Assembly: GCF_011077185.1 (NCBI RefSeq)
Contig: NC_048894.1
Coordinates: 109,342,006 to 109,406,005, forward strand
Direction of reading: 5' to 3'
DNA: 64,000 nt
Origin: Oxyura jamaicensis
Lineage: Eukaryota > Chordata > Aves > Anseriformes > Anatidae
The notes beneath the pieces are model-generated. The model was not told the DNA's origin. It did not search any database and worked only from the letters and a program-made list of their open reading frames with translations. Positions 26,933-39,300 of the stretch are shown here, piece after piece. Positions within the stretch are counted from its first letter, which is position 1; each line of letters opens with the position of its first letter. The position numbers and the translations under genes were made by a program.

Positions 26933-29900
26933 CCCAGAGAATTGACTTGATAACTTTCCTACAGTTGCCCAGCCAACACACTTCATGTAAATCACACAAT
27001 GCTGGTGTGGCCCTGTCTGGATTAATATCTTATTTATTAACACAGGCAGGAATTAAGAGAAGATCCAGAGGTTCATCAGGACATGCATGCTATGAATAGC
27101 CCCACAACGTAAGTTCAGAAAATAATAAATGCTCTTGATCATTATATGTGTCCAATCTCCTCCCACTTACCTAACTCAAACAATAGAAAAGGCAGCAAGA
27201 AACTATTATATAAATTCCACATAATCAATTCTCTCTGCTTTTCCTAAGGCGTGCCCTCATCTGAGATCTAGGGTGGAAGGTCAGAACAACTATGGACAGC
27301 CAGAAGAAAGGACACTACATTTACATTTACATTTACAATGTCAGATCTATACAGCCTCTCTCTCTCTCTAGATGTAGTCAGTTTGCAAGGTGGTTTAAGA
27401 TTTTGTCATTACACTCATGGTAGCTCTCCCTCAGTTGAGTCAGGCCAGAAAGCAGAGGAAGAAGATCTGTGGCACCATTTGAGCCCACTACTGGCACTAC
27501 TGAGCACACTATCTGAGGAGCAAAGAGGGAGCATCCTATCCCCTGTGAAAGCACTTAGCAAGGTGGTCTCTCTACATAGCCTTCAAATACTACTGGCTTA
27601 AACAAATACTCTGCCAAAGGTCAGAGTTTCCCTTATAGTAATCCAAAATAATAAAACAAGAAACATTTTCCCAGATAGCTCTGGAAGCAGATTATTTGAA
27701 ATCACAGCTGTCTGGAGAAGAGAAGCCCTGTCTGCATGGAATGTTTAGAAAAGCCCTTGACCCCATGGCTATTGGAGTACAGAAATCTGATGCTAATTGG
27801 AACAATTAGCTATAGTATCTGGGGAGAAAGCAGAGATTCTTTCCAGCATGAATTTGAATCATTTTAGAAATCTGTAATTAGAACAACTGCACAGGAAATG
27901 AGCTTCTTCCCTTAAATCAAACTTAGCACAAGGTCTGTATCAAAAACCATAGTACTGAGAGGAAAAAACAACAACAACAACAAAACAAACAAAAAAAAAC
28001 CGTAATGGCAAAACTTCACAGACTGGGACCAAAAATTTTCCCCACTTAAAGGTCCTTACTTGTTCAGAAGCAGCTCACTAGCTGTTAGCTCATGCGTCAA
28101 TGGAGGGAGAATCGTATCATTAAGTCTGTCCGTCCGACTGTCATCTGGGCTCACCATCATGAGACTCTTACCAGCTGAGTCATCAGGGGAGCCAAAAGGA
28201 AGGTGTTCAAAGCTGACAGCTTTGCTATAGGAAGGTGGAGCTTCTGCATTGCTATCCACGGTGGAGTACAATGGCACATCAGTATCAGGAGTAAGCGCAG
28301 CTCCTTCAGAACCCAAGCTATAATCTTCCACATCCTCTTCATCCTGCCTTGAAGCAGAATGAGCTCCTTCCTCTTCGTGCTCCCCTTCTACCTCCTCAAT
28401 GGTTTCTGTTGTCCCCTGACGAGAATAGAGCATGGTGACCTGTGTAGGTTCACTGTGAGGGCAGGATGAAGAGAGAGAGTTGAGGCTTATGAGGCTTATC
28501 ACAAAATGAAATTTGTTCATTCTACCTTCACGTAGACAGCTGAGCAACCCCACTGCACTCCGAGACCCTCAAAGTTCACATCGTTTGGTAGAAAACATTA
28601 CGACATGATCTTTTCTTACACAGATGGACCATCTGGGTCTGTTTGCCCTCGAATGGCATGCCAGTGTACTCACAGTGATTCACTGTCTTTTCATACCAGG
28701 AAAGGACAAATGAATACTATCATCAAGAGAAACTACACTAGCTTTCTGAAAGCAGTTTAAACGCTTTCTTACCAGAACCAAAACTTGCTGTTAGATTTAT
28801 TTAAAGCATGCTCTGTGGTGAATGATAGACAGTTGTGGGGTTCCTTCTAAACAAGGTGCTTCTAACAACCACCCTATGGGTACTGTATACAGCTGGAAAA
28901 ACAGCTGAAAACACACATCAAATCGGATTCCAAGTAAAAGAACAAGAAAATTGCAAAAATGGAGAAATGCAATCCAGATTATAAAACTGTTCCAGTAACA
29001 GGGTATCTTGCTTACCTTCAGATTGCCCTATGTTCTTCTTTACAGTCTTCATTTCTTTTTAACCTTACCTGCCTGCTTTTCTTCCATATGGACCTACTTT
29101 CTTTTTCAACTGTTCTTATTCACTCTGTTCAGTTCTCTGCTTGTTCACCTTGCTTACTGTTGGCTTTGCAAGTCCATAATCACTTTCTCTCCTAATGCTC
29201 TGTGCTCTGCAACAGTTTTAGCTGATATAAATTCAAGCATCTTGATGACTCCAGATGGGAATCTGGACACCATCATTTTTTACAATTTTTTTTTGGGCTT
29301 GCTTTCACCCTTTTTACCCTCACAAGTATTTTTTTTTTTTTAAATCTTTCCCCTAGAACACTACTCTTTCTTTATTTCAATCTCCATTTCAGCCTCTCTC
29401 CAAAGGTTAGACAAAAGGCATCAACTTAGTGTCTTTTGCTGGCTGGGTGTACTTCTATGTCAATAGAGACAAATCCAGGTTTCACATAGCTCCTGGGAAA
29501 TGAATGAGGCCATGATTTCACATAACCTTTTCAAGAAAACCTTACTGCCAAAGCCAGCTGGCACTACCATTTCCTACCAGGTTCTATCTCTTTCCTTTTA
29601 CACTGTTTTATAACTTATCTAACTATGTTAGATAAATTTATTTCTAGTAGACTTTTAACCAGAATTTGAAACAATATTATTGGGATGCATGTTTTGATAT
29701 TTCCTGTTAGCAATCATTCGGGTTAAAATGCACAAAAAACATAAAATCACATCACTTCAACACTGATCAACACTAAAAATTTAGTGGAAATTAGGAAAAG
29801 AATGATCTAATATGCTTTGAAATGCCATATTTATATTACTAGCTGAAACACTGTTTTTATTTCACAATGTCATATAAATCCCTGAGTTTTACCTTCTAAA

Positions 29901-32900
29901 AATGAGTGAATGGCTCAGAACTGTTCTTTTGAGCAGGATATTAATAATATTCACTATCTTTTCATAGCAATTTCCCTTTTCTTAATTCCAACACCTCACA
30001 GACTGTAAATCAATGGTAAAGAAATCAAAACATATTTAACAATCTTTCCTATGTGGGGGAAAACTAAAAATTGAAAGAACAGAGCCAATACTTGCCTATC
30101 TTAGTTTCTAAAATTAGACACCCAAGTCCATATTTAGGATAAGGCATTAACTGAGAAACTTCACTTCCAGCTTCCAGTTTCAATAAGAACAATCATCAGC
30201 TTGGTAGCTCTGAAAAATCAGACTCTTCTTTAACAGGCTTAAGAGTCTGGTTTTTTTGACAGCCATTTTAATGAAATGTAATGGACAGACTTTTAAAAAT
30301 ACATGAACAAAGGATGGAAAACAAAAACACAGAATAAGTGAAACAACAAAGGAGTCCTAGCTTATGACCCTGACTTTGAACCACAGAACCGTGCCACGAC
30401 ACAGAAGGCAGTAAAGCTTCCATTAACCATGCAAACCACTCTGCACACCACAGATCTGCAAATGCAAATTTATATACACTGCAACAAGTATAATGGTATG
30501 GGTAAATGAGTGAACAAAGCATGCATGAGTTAAGCACCTTGACACTATACTGCCACTGTCAGCTGATGAGGAGGACATATCCATGCTCTGCATTTTACGA
30601 AGCCTAGGTCGAGCGCGCTCACTTGTTTTAGGAACAGTGTCTGGTCCATCTAAATCATCAAGGGTTGACTGCCTTGAGAACAGCATGGTTGCTTCAGTGT
30701 AGCAGCTAGCAGCGCAAACAGTTACAAAGACAATGTTAAATACAAATGATATTACTCTACACGGTTCAGTACACGAATGTGCTCGCCATGCAGCCAAACA
30801 CAGACACGGAGACAAAAGGTTCAGAGAGAAGATAAGGATTTGTTTAGGGTCACTGTGTAAACACATCTCTATTGTTCACAGTCATATTATACAGGGGCTA
30901 TAGAAGGCCAACAACTATGTATTCACTATTCAAAGAGATATGAGAACATCATGATATTCTACATGCTTTCCAGGGGCACCAACATACATAGGCTAGGAGG
31001 TTTCATTTTCCCTCTTTCCCCCCAGAATTTCCAAATTCCTCCCCAAATGCTTTGGGAAGTGACGTCCTCTGCACAAATTCTGTTTTGTTAATGATATGCC
31101 GTATTGAACCTTTTGCATAAGTACAAGCCAATTTCCTAAAACAGACCTTAAAATTGAATACGCTCATATTCCACAAATAGAAAAATATCTGTCAGACATT
31201 GGCTAATCCTCTTTCCGAACCAAAGAGCCAAATCGGATATGTTACTTAGCCAGTAGATGCATGCCAAATATAACCTGCTCTGCATGGGATGGCTTTTATT
31301 TTGATAGTTAGTAGGAAGTCCTGATGATTCTTTCCAGAAGATTTCATTTATTTCAATCGCAGCTTAAAAATGATTTCAAAATCAGAAACATGCACTTCTT
31401 GAAAGAGAGAACAGATATGATAAACCCTTATCTCCTTTCATTTATCAAATACAACAGGACACCAGAGACATACACCATACATTGAGCATTTATGTGTTAC
31501 TGGAGAAAAGAAGAACTGGATGAGTTATGAGAAAGAAAGTACATGTTTAAATACAAGCATATAACACAGCAACAGGAAAGAAGCAAATACGTTAATGACA
31601 TATGGTAGGTAAAAGAATTATTTTTCCTGTAAAAATCTTTGAAAAATGTGGATGTCTATGATGTGTTGAGGGGCCTGGCGTTTTAACACATGCAGTCACG
31701 TGCCTGAGTCTCAGATACAGTGAGAGAAGAAAGGACCCTAAAATGCAGGATTTACGCTCTATTTTTCTTCTTTCTTTTGATTTCATTTCTGCACATGAGC
31801 AACAGCAGCTGGTGATTTGTTTCCTTGGCAAGCATTAAATGTGTCCAGGGCACAGAGAATAGGGAAAGAGATCAGAAAGGAAGTGCAATGGCATTTTCTG
31901 TGTAATATTGATCTTGCTAGTTTGAAGGGAAGAGAAAACTTTCTGGCATGAAGTGACTGCTTGCAATTGTTGTCTTAAGGCAAATGGAGAAGAAAACAAC
32001 AAAATATGTGCAGTAAAGAAGCACTTTTTCTTAGGTCTACACTCAGTGACAATCTTTGACAGAGTGGACAGATTTAAAAGAACATTTTAGTCTTATTTTA
32101 GACAAAAAATGCTACCAAGATACCAAAGTTATTGTAAAATATTTTCCTTAAAAACAATATTAATGGCAGGGGCAGCCCTGTCCTGTCAGCTCACTTGGCC
32201 AAAACCCTTTACAAGCCACTTTATTATTTCTGTGTGTGCACAAAGGCACACGTCTGTCCTCCACAAAAAACCCGGAGGTTTTTGTCTGCAAAAAAAAAAC
32301 TGTCTGCGTGGCACAGGGTTTTGATGGGGCGCAGAAAGCTGCTTCTTTCAGGAAGAGGAGATCCCCTCTGGAGACCTGATTCAGCAGCATGGAAGTCAGT
32401 GGGAGCTTCATGCTATTGACCACCAAAGGCTTGTGAGGCAAGAGGCTTCTCATTACACTTACACCCATGTGTCGCAGCCAGGTTGTACTATCAGTGAGAT
32501 TTTCATGCTAAAATATGGGAGATGGCAGCCGGTCATCAATCTACTTTTGTAGGTTACCTTTATTTCTCTGTACTACAGTATTATCCATGATATTTTACAT
32601 CTCAAAGGCTGAATTTATTATTTTAAAAAGCAACACCTCTTACTAAGGTGTTGAAGTATTTTAAAAGCAGGCATAGTTCAACTGGAACTTTCCAAACACC
32701 TTCAGCAGAACAGCTATTGAAATTCAAGTGGCACGCAGCCGGTCATATATTTTCAATGAAAGAAACATATTCCAACTGTTCTCCACAAGTTCTGACCTGG
32801 GTCCCAGAAAAATCAAGGGAAAAATATTTATTAGTCCCAATAAATGAAAACATTAGTCCAGACTTAGTCCTTGCAATAATATGGAGCCGGTAGATGTTTT

Positions 32901-35900
32901 AAATGAAGGATGAATAATCTGATGAAATATCTACTGAGCTCTAGATCCTTGAATGTCTGGAGATGTGTATGAGATAACAGCTGTACTACAGTGTGTATAT
33001 TCTGTATGTATTTCTTCAGGAACATGCTGCAGAAAATGGAGGAAATGAGAACTCCAATAAAGTGGAGAGATTTACATTTGGCAAAGCTGATGTTGACTCA
33101 GTGATTGACTATCATATAAATGTAATCCAAGCATATCTTCCTGAGTGACTTTTCAAATTCGTGTCCTTAGAGACCTTGAAAACCATTAGCTTCTTGAAAT
33201 CATTCAAGGAATAGGTATTTTAAATTGAAGGTTCATTAAAAGCCCTGAGTTCAAGCATTTTATATAAAGCTGATCGGGTATCCACTTCAAATGGGGATAT
33301 ATATAGCAGGGATGTTTTTATCCTGTGTGAGTGGGAAATTTCTTATTTTATTACTTCCCTTTGGTTAAACAAATTTATCCTTCCCAGCAAGTTTATTAGT
33401 TAAAGGGTGACTTACATTTTTTTTTTCCTTTCTTTTTTCTTTCCATATATTTGTTACTGACTGGCATTACCTTTATGAAGTAATACACTTCCCACACCTG
33501 CAAGCAAAAACCCCAAACATTTATTATCACTCATACTCCTAAGTCAGACCCAGATCCAGCCCCAAACTGGGACTCTCCTGTCATCCTTTCTCCTGCCTCC
33601 CAAGGCAAACTTTACTTCTCTAGCACTCCATGTCCCAGGCCCTGCACTTCATCTGGTGAGGGAAATTCAGACAAAAACAGGGGTCCATAAACACTCTGAT
33701 GACACCCGTCCACACAGTCTTACAGGAGGGCTAGGGATTCCCACCTGCAGGTCCTATAAAAGCCTACACACAGTCAGAGCTGACAAATGAAGAAGCTACT
33801 TGTGAAGGTATAAAAATGAATTCAAATGGGTCCAAGTAGAAACCCCTGGATATCCCGAAATCTGACTGGTTTTGCATCTAGCTGTTCTTTCATAACTGCA
33901 GGTCATGAAACCCACAAACTCTTTAACTTAAGAAGCATTTCATCAGCCAAATGGAAACAAAATGCAAGAAATGCTCTATCATGCTAGCTCCTGATCACTT
34001 CTGGTGGTTTTACTTCACATGAAAGAGCTTGTTAAGAAAGAGCAACTGTGTCTTCTCTTCCTGGCCCATGTGAACTTTGCACTATGTCTTTAGGATACAT
34101 GAGAGTACACACAAAGAGAAACCAAACAATCACATTATGAATATCTCATTGTACCTCTGGCTTCTATACAGTAAAAGGACAGCAAATAAATGAGAGCTAA
34201 GTGTCCCCTAGTTTAAGAGAAAATCCCACAAAAGACACTCTGCAAAACTCCTTTTAGAGCTCTATCTAGACTAAGAACAACATTCCTGGATAAGACTTAG
34301 AAAGGTCAGTCTTGAACTTCATGAGAAATTTACAGTTCCTGCAACTGATCAGGTGGGTTGCTCTCCCTGGGAAATCCCCTTTGAAAATCCACTGTTTAGA
34401 GCACTGAGGTCATACGTTAGGTAATTACAGCCCTGAGGAATATGAATTATTATAATGGAATAGCTTCTTTACTTTTGAAGTTGAGCTTTATTTCCAGATA
34501 TGCCCATCTTACTCATGGAGCTAATATCCACTACAGAATCTTGTGCAAGGCAACCAAAGAATAACCAGAACGTTTGTCAGAAACCCTCTACCTCTTCCCA
34601 AAAGTTTTTCACAGTAATCCTAGATCCATGATCACAGGGATGCTTTCAATTTAATTAGTTGTTTTTACTGTTACTGGAAATGATTGTTTTGAAATGCAAA
34701 ATATTCTCCTCAGTTATTTGGCCAATTCAAAAAAATCACGTTTGATAAACTCATAAGAAGTTTTAAACACTACACATTTCTAAAAAAAGGTCATAAACTC
34801 TTCTGTAATCCCAGGAAGAGACATGCAAGTGTGCCCCAGTAAACAGACAGCATTATCATTCAATCAACAGACACATTTTTGCTTCCTCTGATTACAGGTC
34901 ATTATTATTACAGCAGATGTGTACAAATTGCAAATACTGCCAGTGTAAGAATGTTTACTTTTCTATTACCAGAAAGAGAATTCAAGATTAGAGAAACCAG
35001 TCACAACACTGCTTTTCTTATTCTTCTGTTAATAGGTCCTGTGACATCTGGGGAGACAGATGACAGTAGCGCATTTGAAACATTTGCTATATTCAATATA
35101 ACTTTTTCTGTTGCAAAGCAGCTCCACAGAATCACTGAATTCTCTGAATTTGAAAGAGATTTTAAATTCGAGAACATGCTCAAAGCTTTGTGACAAATAG
35201 GTGCTTATTCTGAAAGAAGACGTAATTGAATCTTAACACTGGATACTATTTAATTAGACAATTAATTAAAATTTAATTAATTAATTAAAATTTAAGAGAC
35301 AATTTACATAGGAAAATTGCAAAATTTGCCTTTCTTGTGTATAATTCATTATGGAATTGACTTCCCTTTGCTTCTAGTTAAAGTTCTTGCTAACATTGTT
35401 AGAAAATTATGTTATCTTCTATCTATAGTAAGCAGCATGACAAAAAATATTTAATGAAAGCAGGACTGTTATAAGTATTTCCTTTTTAAGTGAGACTGAA
35501 CGTTGAGTTAAATTCTGCCCTCCAGATATCCCACTGACTCCAACTGAGCTGGCAATAGAATTTGGCTTTACATTTTTCTCATGTAATCTGACTCCCATAA
35601 AACTTTGAGACAAAACACAAAGGTGTTGCTTGGTTGGGTAGCTAGCCACCAAAAAAGATTTGCTAGGATTTGGTGTTTTTACTGGAGTGAACCTCTCAAA
35701 GACCAGTGTTTGCTCTGGGGAGCAATTTGTGAATATTTTGTTGAAGCACAGTACTCACAGACACTCTCTGACAGTTGCTTTTCAATAACATCAGAAAGGA
35801 ATGCAAACGCTCATTATTTTCAGTCTGCTAACATCTACACATATGTCATTAGTAAAAGCTAAGCATACTTTACTGTACACAGAAGCTACTGAGTGTAGGG

Positions 35901-36305
35901 AGTATCAAACACAGTAAGATACTGCTATACTTCAGAGAAGGACAGGACACAGCAGAATGCAATGGATTATGACAAGACTTTTATTTCCAAAGCCCTCCCT
36001 TCTCCTCATGATGCTGTTGGACAATTTCTGCAGTCTTTTAAAAGTCAAGAGCACCAGGGACACGGTGAGAACAGGCTGCCTCTGTAAGGAAAGGAAATGA
36101 ATGTATGTGCCTCTGTGTGCATGGAGCAGCAGGAGCATGCAGTAGTTTTGGAAAGGGACTTAACAGCATTCATCTTCAGAAAAGAATGAGGGAGATGTTT
36201 TTTTCTAAAAAATTATGGACATTTCATGCATCGTGTTGCTCTGCTGAACTGTAATAATAGTTAAGAAATCAGGCTTTTCAGATGATCTGTGTGCGTAAGA
36301 GTTTT

Positions 36306-36388
<83 letters not shown>

Positions 36389-39300
36389 CTTTCTTTCTTT
36401 CTCTCTCTCTCTCTCTCTATTTCTTCCTTCCTTCCTTCCTTCCTTCCTTCCTTCCTTCCTTCCTTCCTTCCTTCCTGTGTAAAGCCTTTTTTTCTTTGTG
36501 TGTAACAGACAAGAATTTATTTTCCAAATGCAAAATATTCACAATGAATGATGGTTCCCCAAACTCCACGCCTGAATTCCTAACACAGTATCACATAATC
36601 ATCCTCAGCAGGCTCTTATTTTTCATTATTTTTGACAAGATCAGAAGCCCTGTCAATAACTCCTAATGCTGTAGGAACGGTGAGTATAAAATCCACAGAA
36701 AGCAGGGGTATAGTCATGCATTGGAAAAGGACTTATATCATCTGCTTGCAATTGAGTGCACCACTGTAAAGGAATAGTAATACATAGCAGAACTTTAGTT
36801 GTCATAATGGCATGGATAAATCAAAAGGACTGTTCAGCATTGATTAGAAAGTTCATGAATACCTAGACATTGTCGAAAATTATGTCTACTGTACAATCCT
36901 TCTACCCTTCACAAAATAAAATTAGATGAATACCTGGAGATACTGTCACGAGAAGCTGCTGAATCTAAACTATCCATTCTTTCAGAAGCTTGCAAACCAG
37001 AAGCTTGACCGGGATTTTTATCAATTGAGTCCAGTCCTGACTCCCTGGAAAGTTTCATCATATGGTTCTGGTAATACATATGGATGCTCTCCCGGGTAGG
37101 AACATTTCCCTGTAAAAGAGATAAGAAAAGGTACGTGGCAGGGAGAATTATATTCTTCAGAGATCTTTTCTTTTTTTTTTTTTTTTTTTTTTTCTCCATC
37201 ATTTGGCAACACATAGTTTGTCCAAACAGTGTCCTAGTAAACAACAACCTCTCACCACAATGCAAGTCAGATTCTGACTTAAACGTACTATGGTACAAAG
37301 TGTTGGGATTTGGAGCAATGAAAGTGGCTTCAAACTATGCATAGTCCATAAAACTCTGCTAGGTGCAGTGCACATCATTCAGTGTGAACATGAGCTATGG
37401 CCTGCAACTATGACTCAACCTATACATAGGGCTCCAGCAAATTTTGAGACAGCTCTTTTAGATAGCTCCACTGAGTCCAAGAAAAATCAGAGCTCTTATT
37501 AGCAGCCAGTAGAAATTATTATTATTATTATTCTAACAGAAACAAAAGAAGCAGGTCATGTACAAACTGATCTAGATTTTAATTAGTGTCCAAAATAAGA
37601 TTTTTTCTTTTCATGAATTATGGATACAGTTGGAAAACTAAGAAAATTACATTGAAGAGCTTCATTATTTACTCTTTCTCTGTGACTTCAAGACTATGAA
37701 AGGATGGTTTTATTAGCTGTCAGCCCAGGTCTGGGCACAGAATCAAGTCTTTCTGGCTATACTGCCGACCGAATGCTAAAGGCTTGTAACAAGAATAAAA
37801 ATGTCAGTTTGATAGCCTTTCTTTAGGCAGAAACACATCAAACTCATTCCACTAGTAGTTGCATTGAATTCAGAAGATGCACTGAGACTGCTACTCTTGA
37901 ACAGTTATTCATAACGAAGCCTTATGAAAGAACTTTTCCAGTTGAAATAACAAAGCTACTCTAAAATATTGCCCATATGTCCTTTACTAATACTATTAGT
38001 TACTAGTATTTCAACTTTGGACCTCAGCACTGTCCCATATTAAGAATGTTCACAGTCTGAAGTTTGATCAGAAAAAAAATCTTAAAAACAAAACAACAAC
38101 AACAACAAAACAGAAAAAAGAACACAAAAGCTGAACCTTAGGTTTTTAATAAGGTTTGCTTGTGTACACACAGTGTTGCTTCTGCAATAACAAATGTTTG
38201 TGCCATTATGACAACCTGGCTTTGAAATTATGACACCCAATACCCACTATCTTGATTGCAGGTCTGTGATAAAGGACAAGAGCTATGACAGCAAAAGTGC
38301 CCCACAACTGATGAAGCAAGGACTCAATTTCAAGTTCCTCTGTAGTTAGAATAGAAACCAAAAGAACTTCACACATGTCCCTGACTCCGTGCTGGACAAA
38401 ACAACATCAACAACAACATCACGTCACCATGATGGTTACAGCAAAAGCCATCCTTGGGCAGCAATGATAGGTATGGAGCTGATGCAGAGCCTTGCGAATG
38501 CTATGGAATAATCTGTGATTCCAAATCCAGTATTCCATAGAAGAGGACAGAAAGATCCTTAGAATAAAATATTGAAGGTGAAAGTTTTAAAGCTAATGAC
38601 TGGAGAAAATTTTCTGACAGGTGCCCATTTTCAGAACATTTAAGATTGAAGCAACTTACACAGGCCTACACAAGGACATATGGTCACTAATCAAAATAGC
38701 ATCAGGCTGCTAGCAGCATGAAAAAAAATAAAATAAAAATCTATTGGGAACAAAGGATAAGAAAAACTCAATAAAGTTCAGTAGCAAAGAACAATAAAAA
38801 TAAGGTCCGAAAAAGTAATGGCCATTAAAAGGCAGTTCGCCTGACTTCTACTTAAATGTTAAAACTCTAAAAACTAAGGGGTAATGAGTAACAAATATGC
38901 GATTTTAAGTGAGGATGCTGAAACAGCATGAAATTCTAAGCCTTGGGACAAAGAAGAGCATTACTGTAGTGTTGTACTATCAGAGTTTTGTAGGAAGGAT
39001 GGAATGGAAGATAGCTTGGTAAGGTTGAAAAGTAAATAAACTTATATAAAGTTCACAAGTTAAATAAAGATTGCCACGGAGGGTCTGTGAATTATTAAGG
39101 AAGATTACAGAAGAACAATAATTTTCAATAGCTTATATTACTTTTCATATATACTTATGTAGAATAGGTAAGCGATGTGAAAGAGCCTGCACACACACAC
39201 ACAAGTCACCAGAATGGAAAAGACCAGAAGGAAGAAGCAAGAAGACATCCTTCAAAAAACTGTCATTCATGAGAAAAAACAGAAACAAGAATGAGCTTGG

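Noticed and set aside
35252..35295. AATT-rich near-palindrome as a regulatory site
   Set aside because: It consists of repeated TTAATTAA-type units in AT-rich intron sequence; nothing links it to a known element.
36282..36666. Open frames of 66-125 codons over the TTTC/CTTC repeat
   Set aside because: Same cause: repeat translation, in an intron, on the strand opposite the gene.
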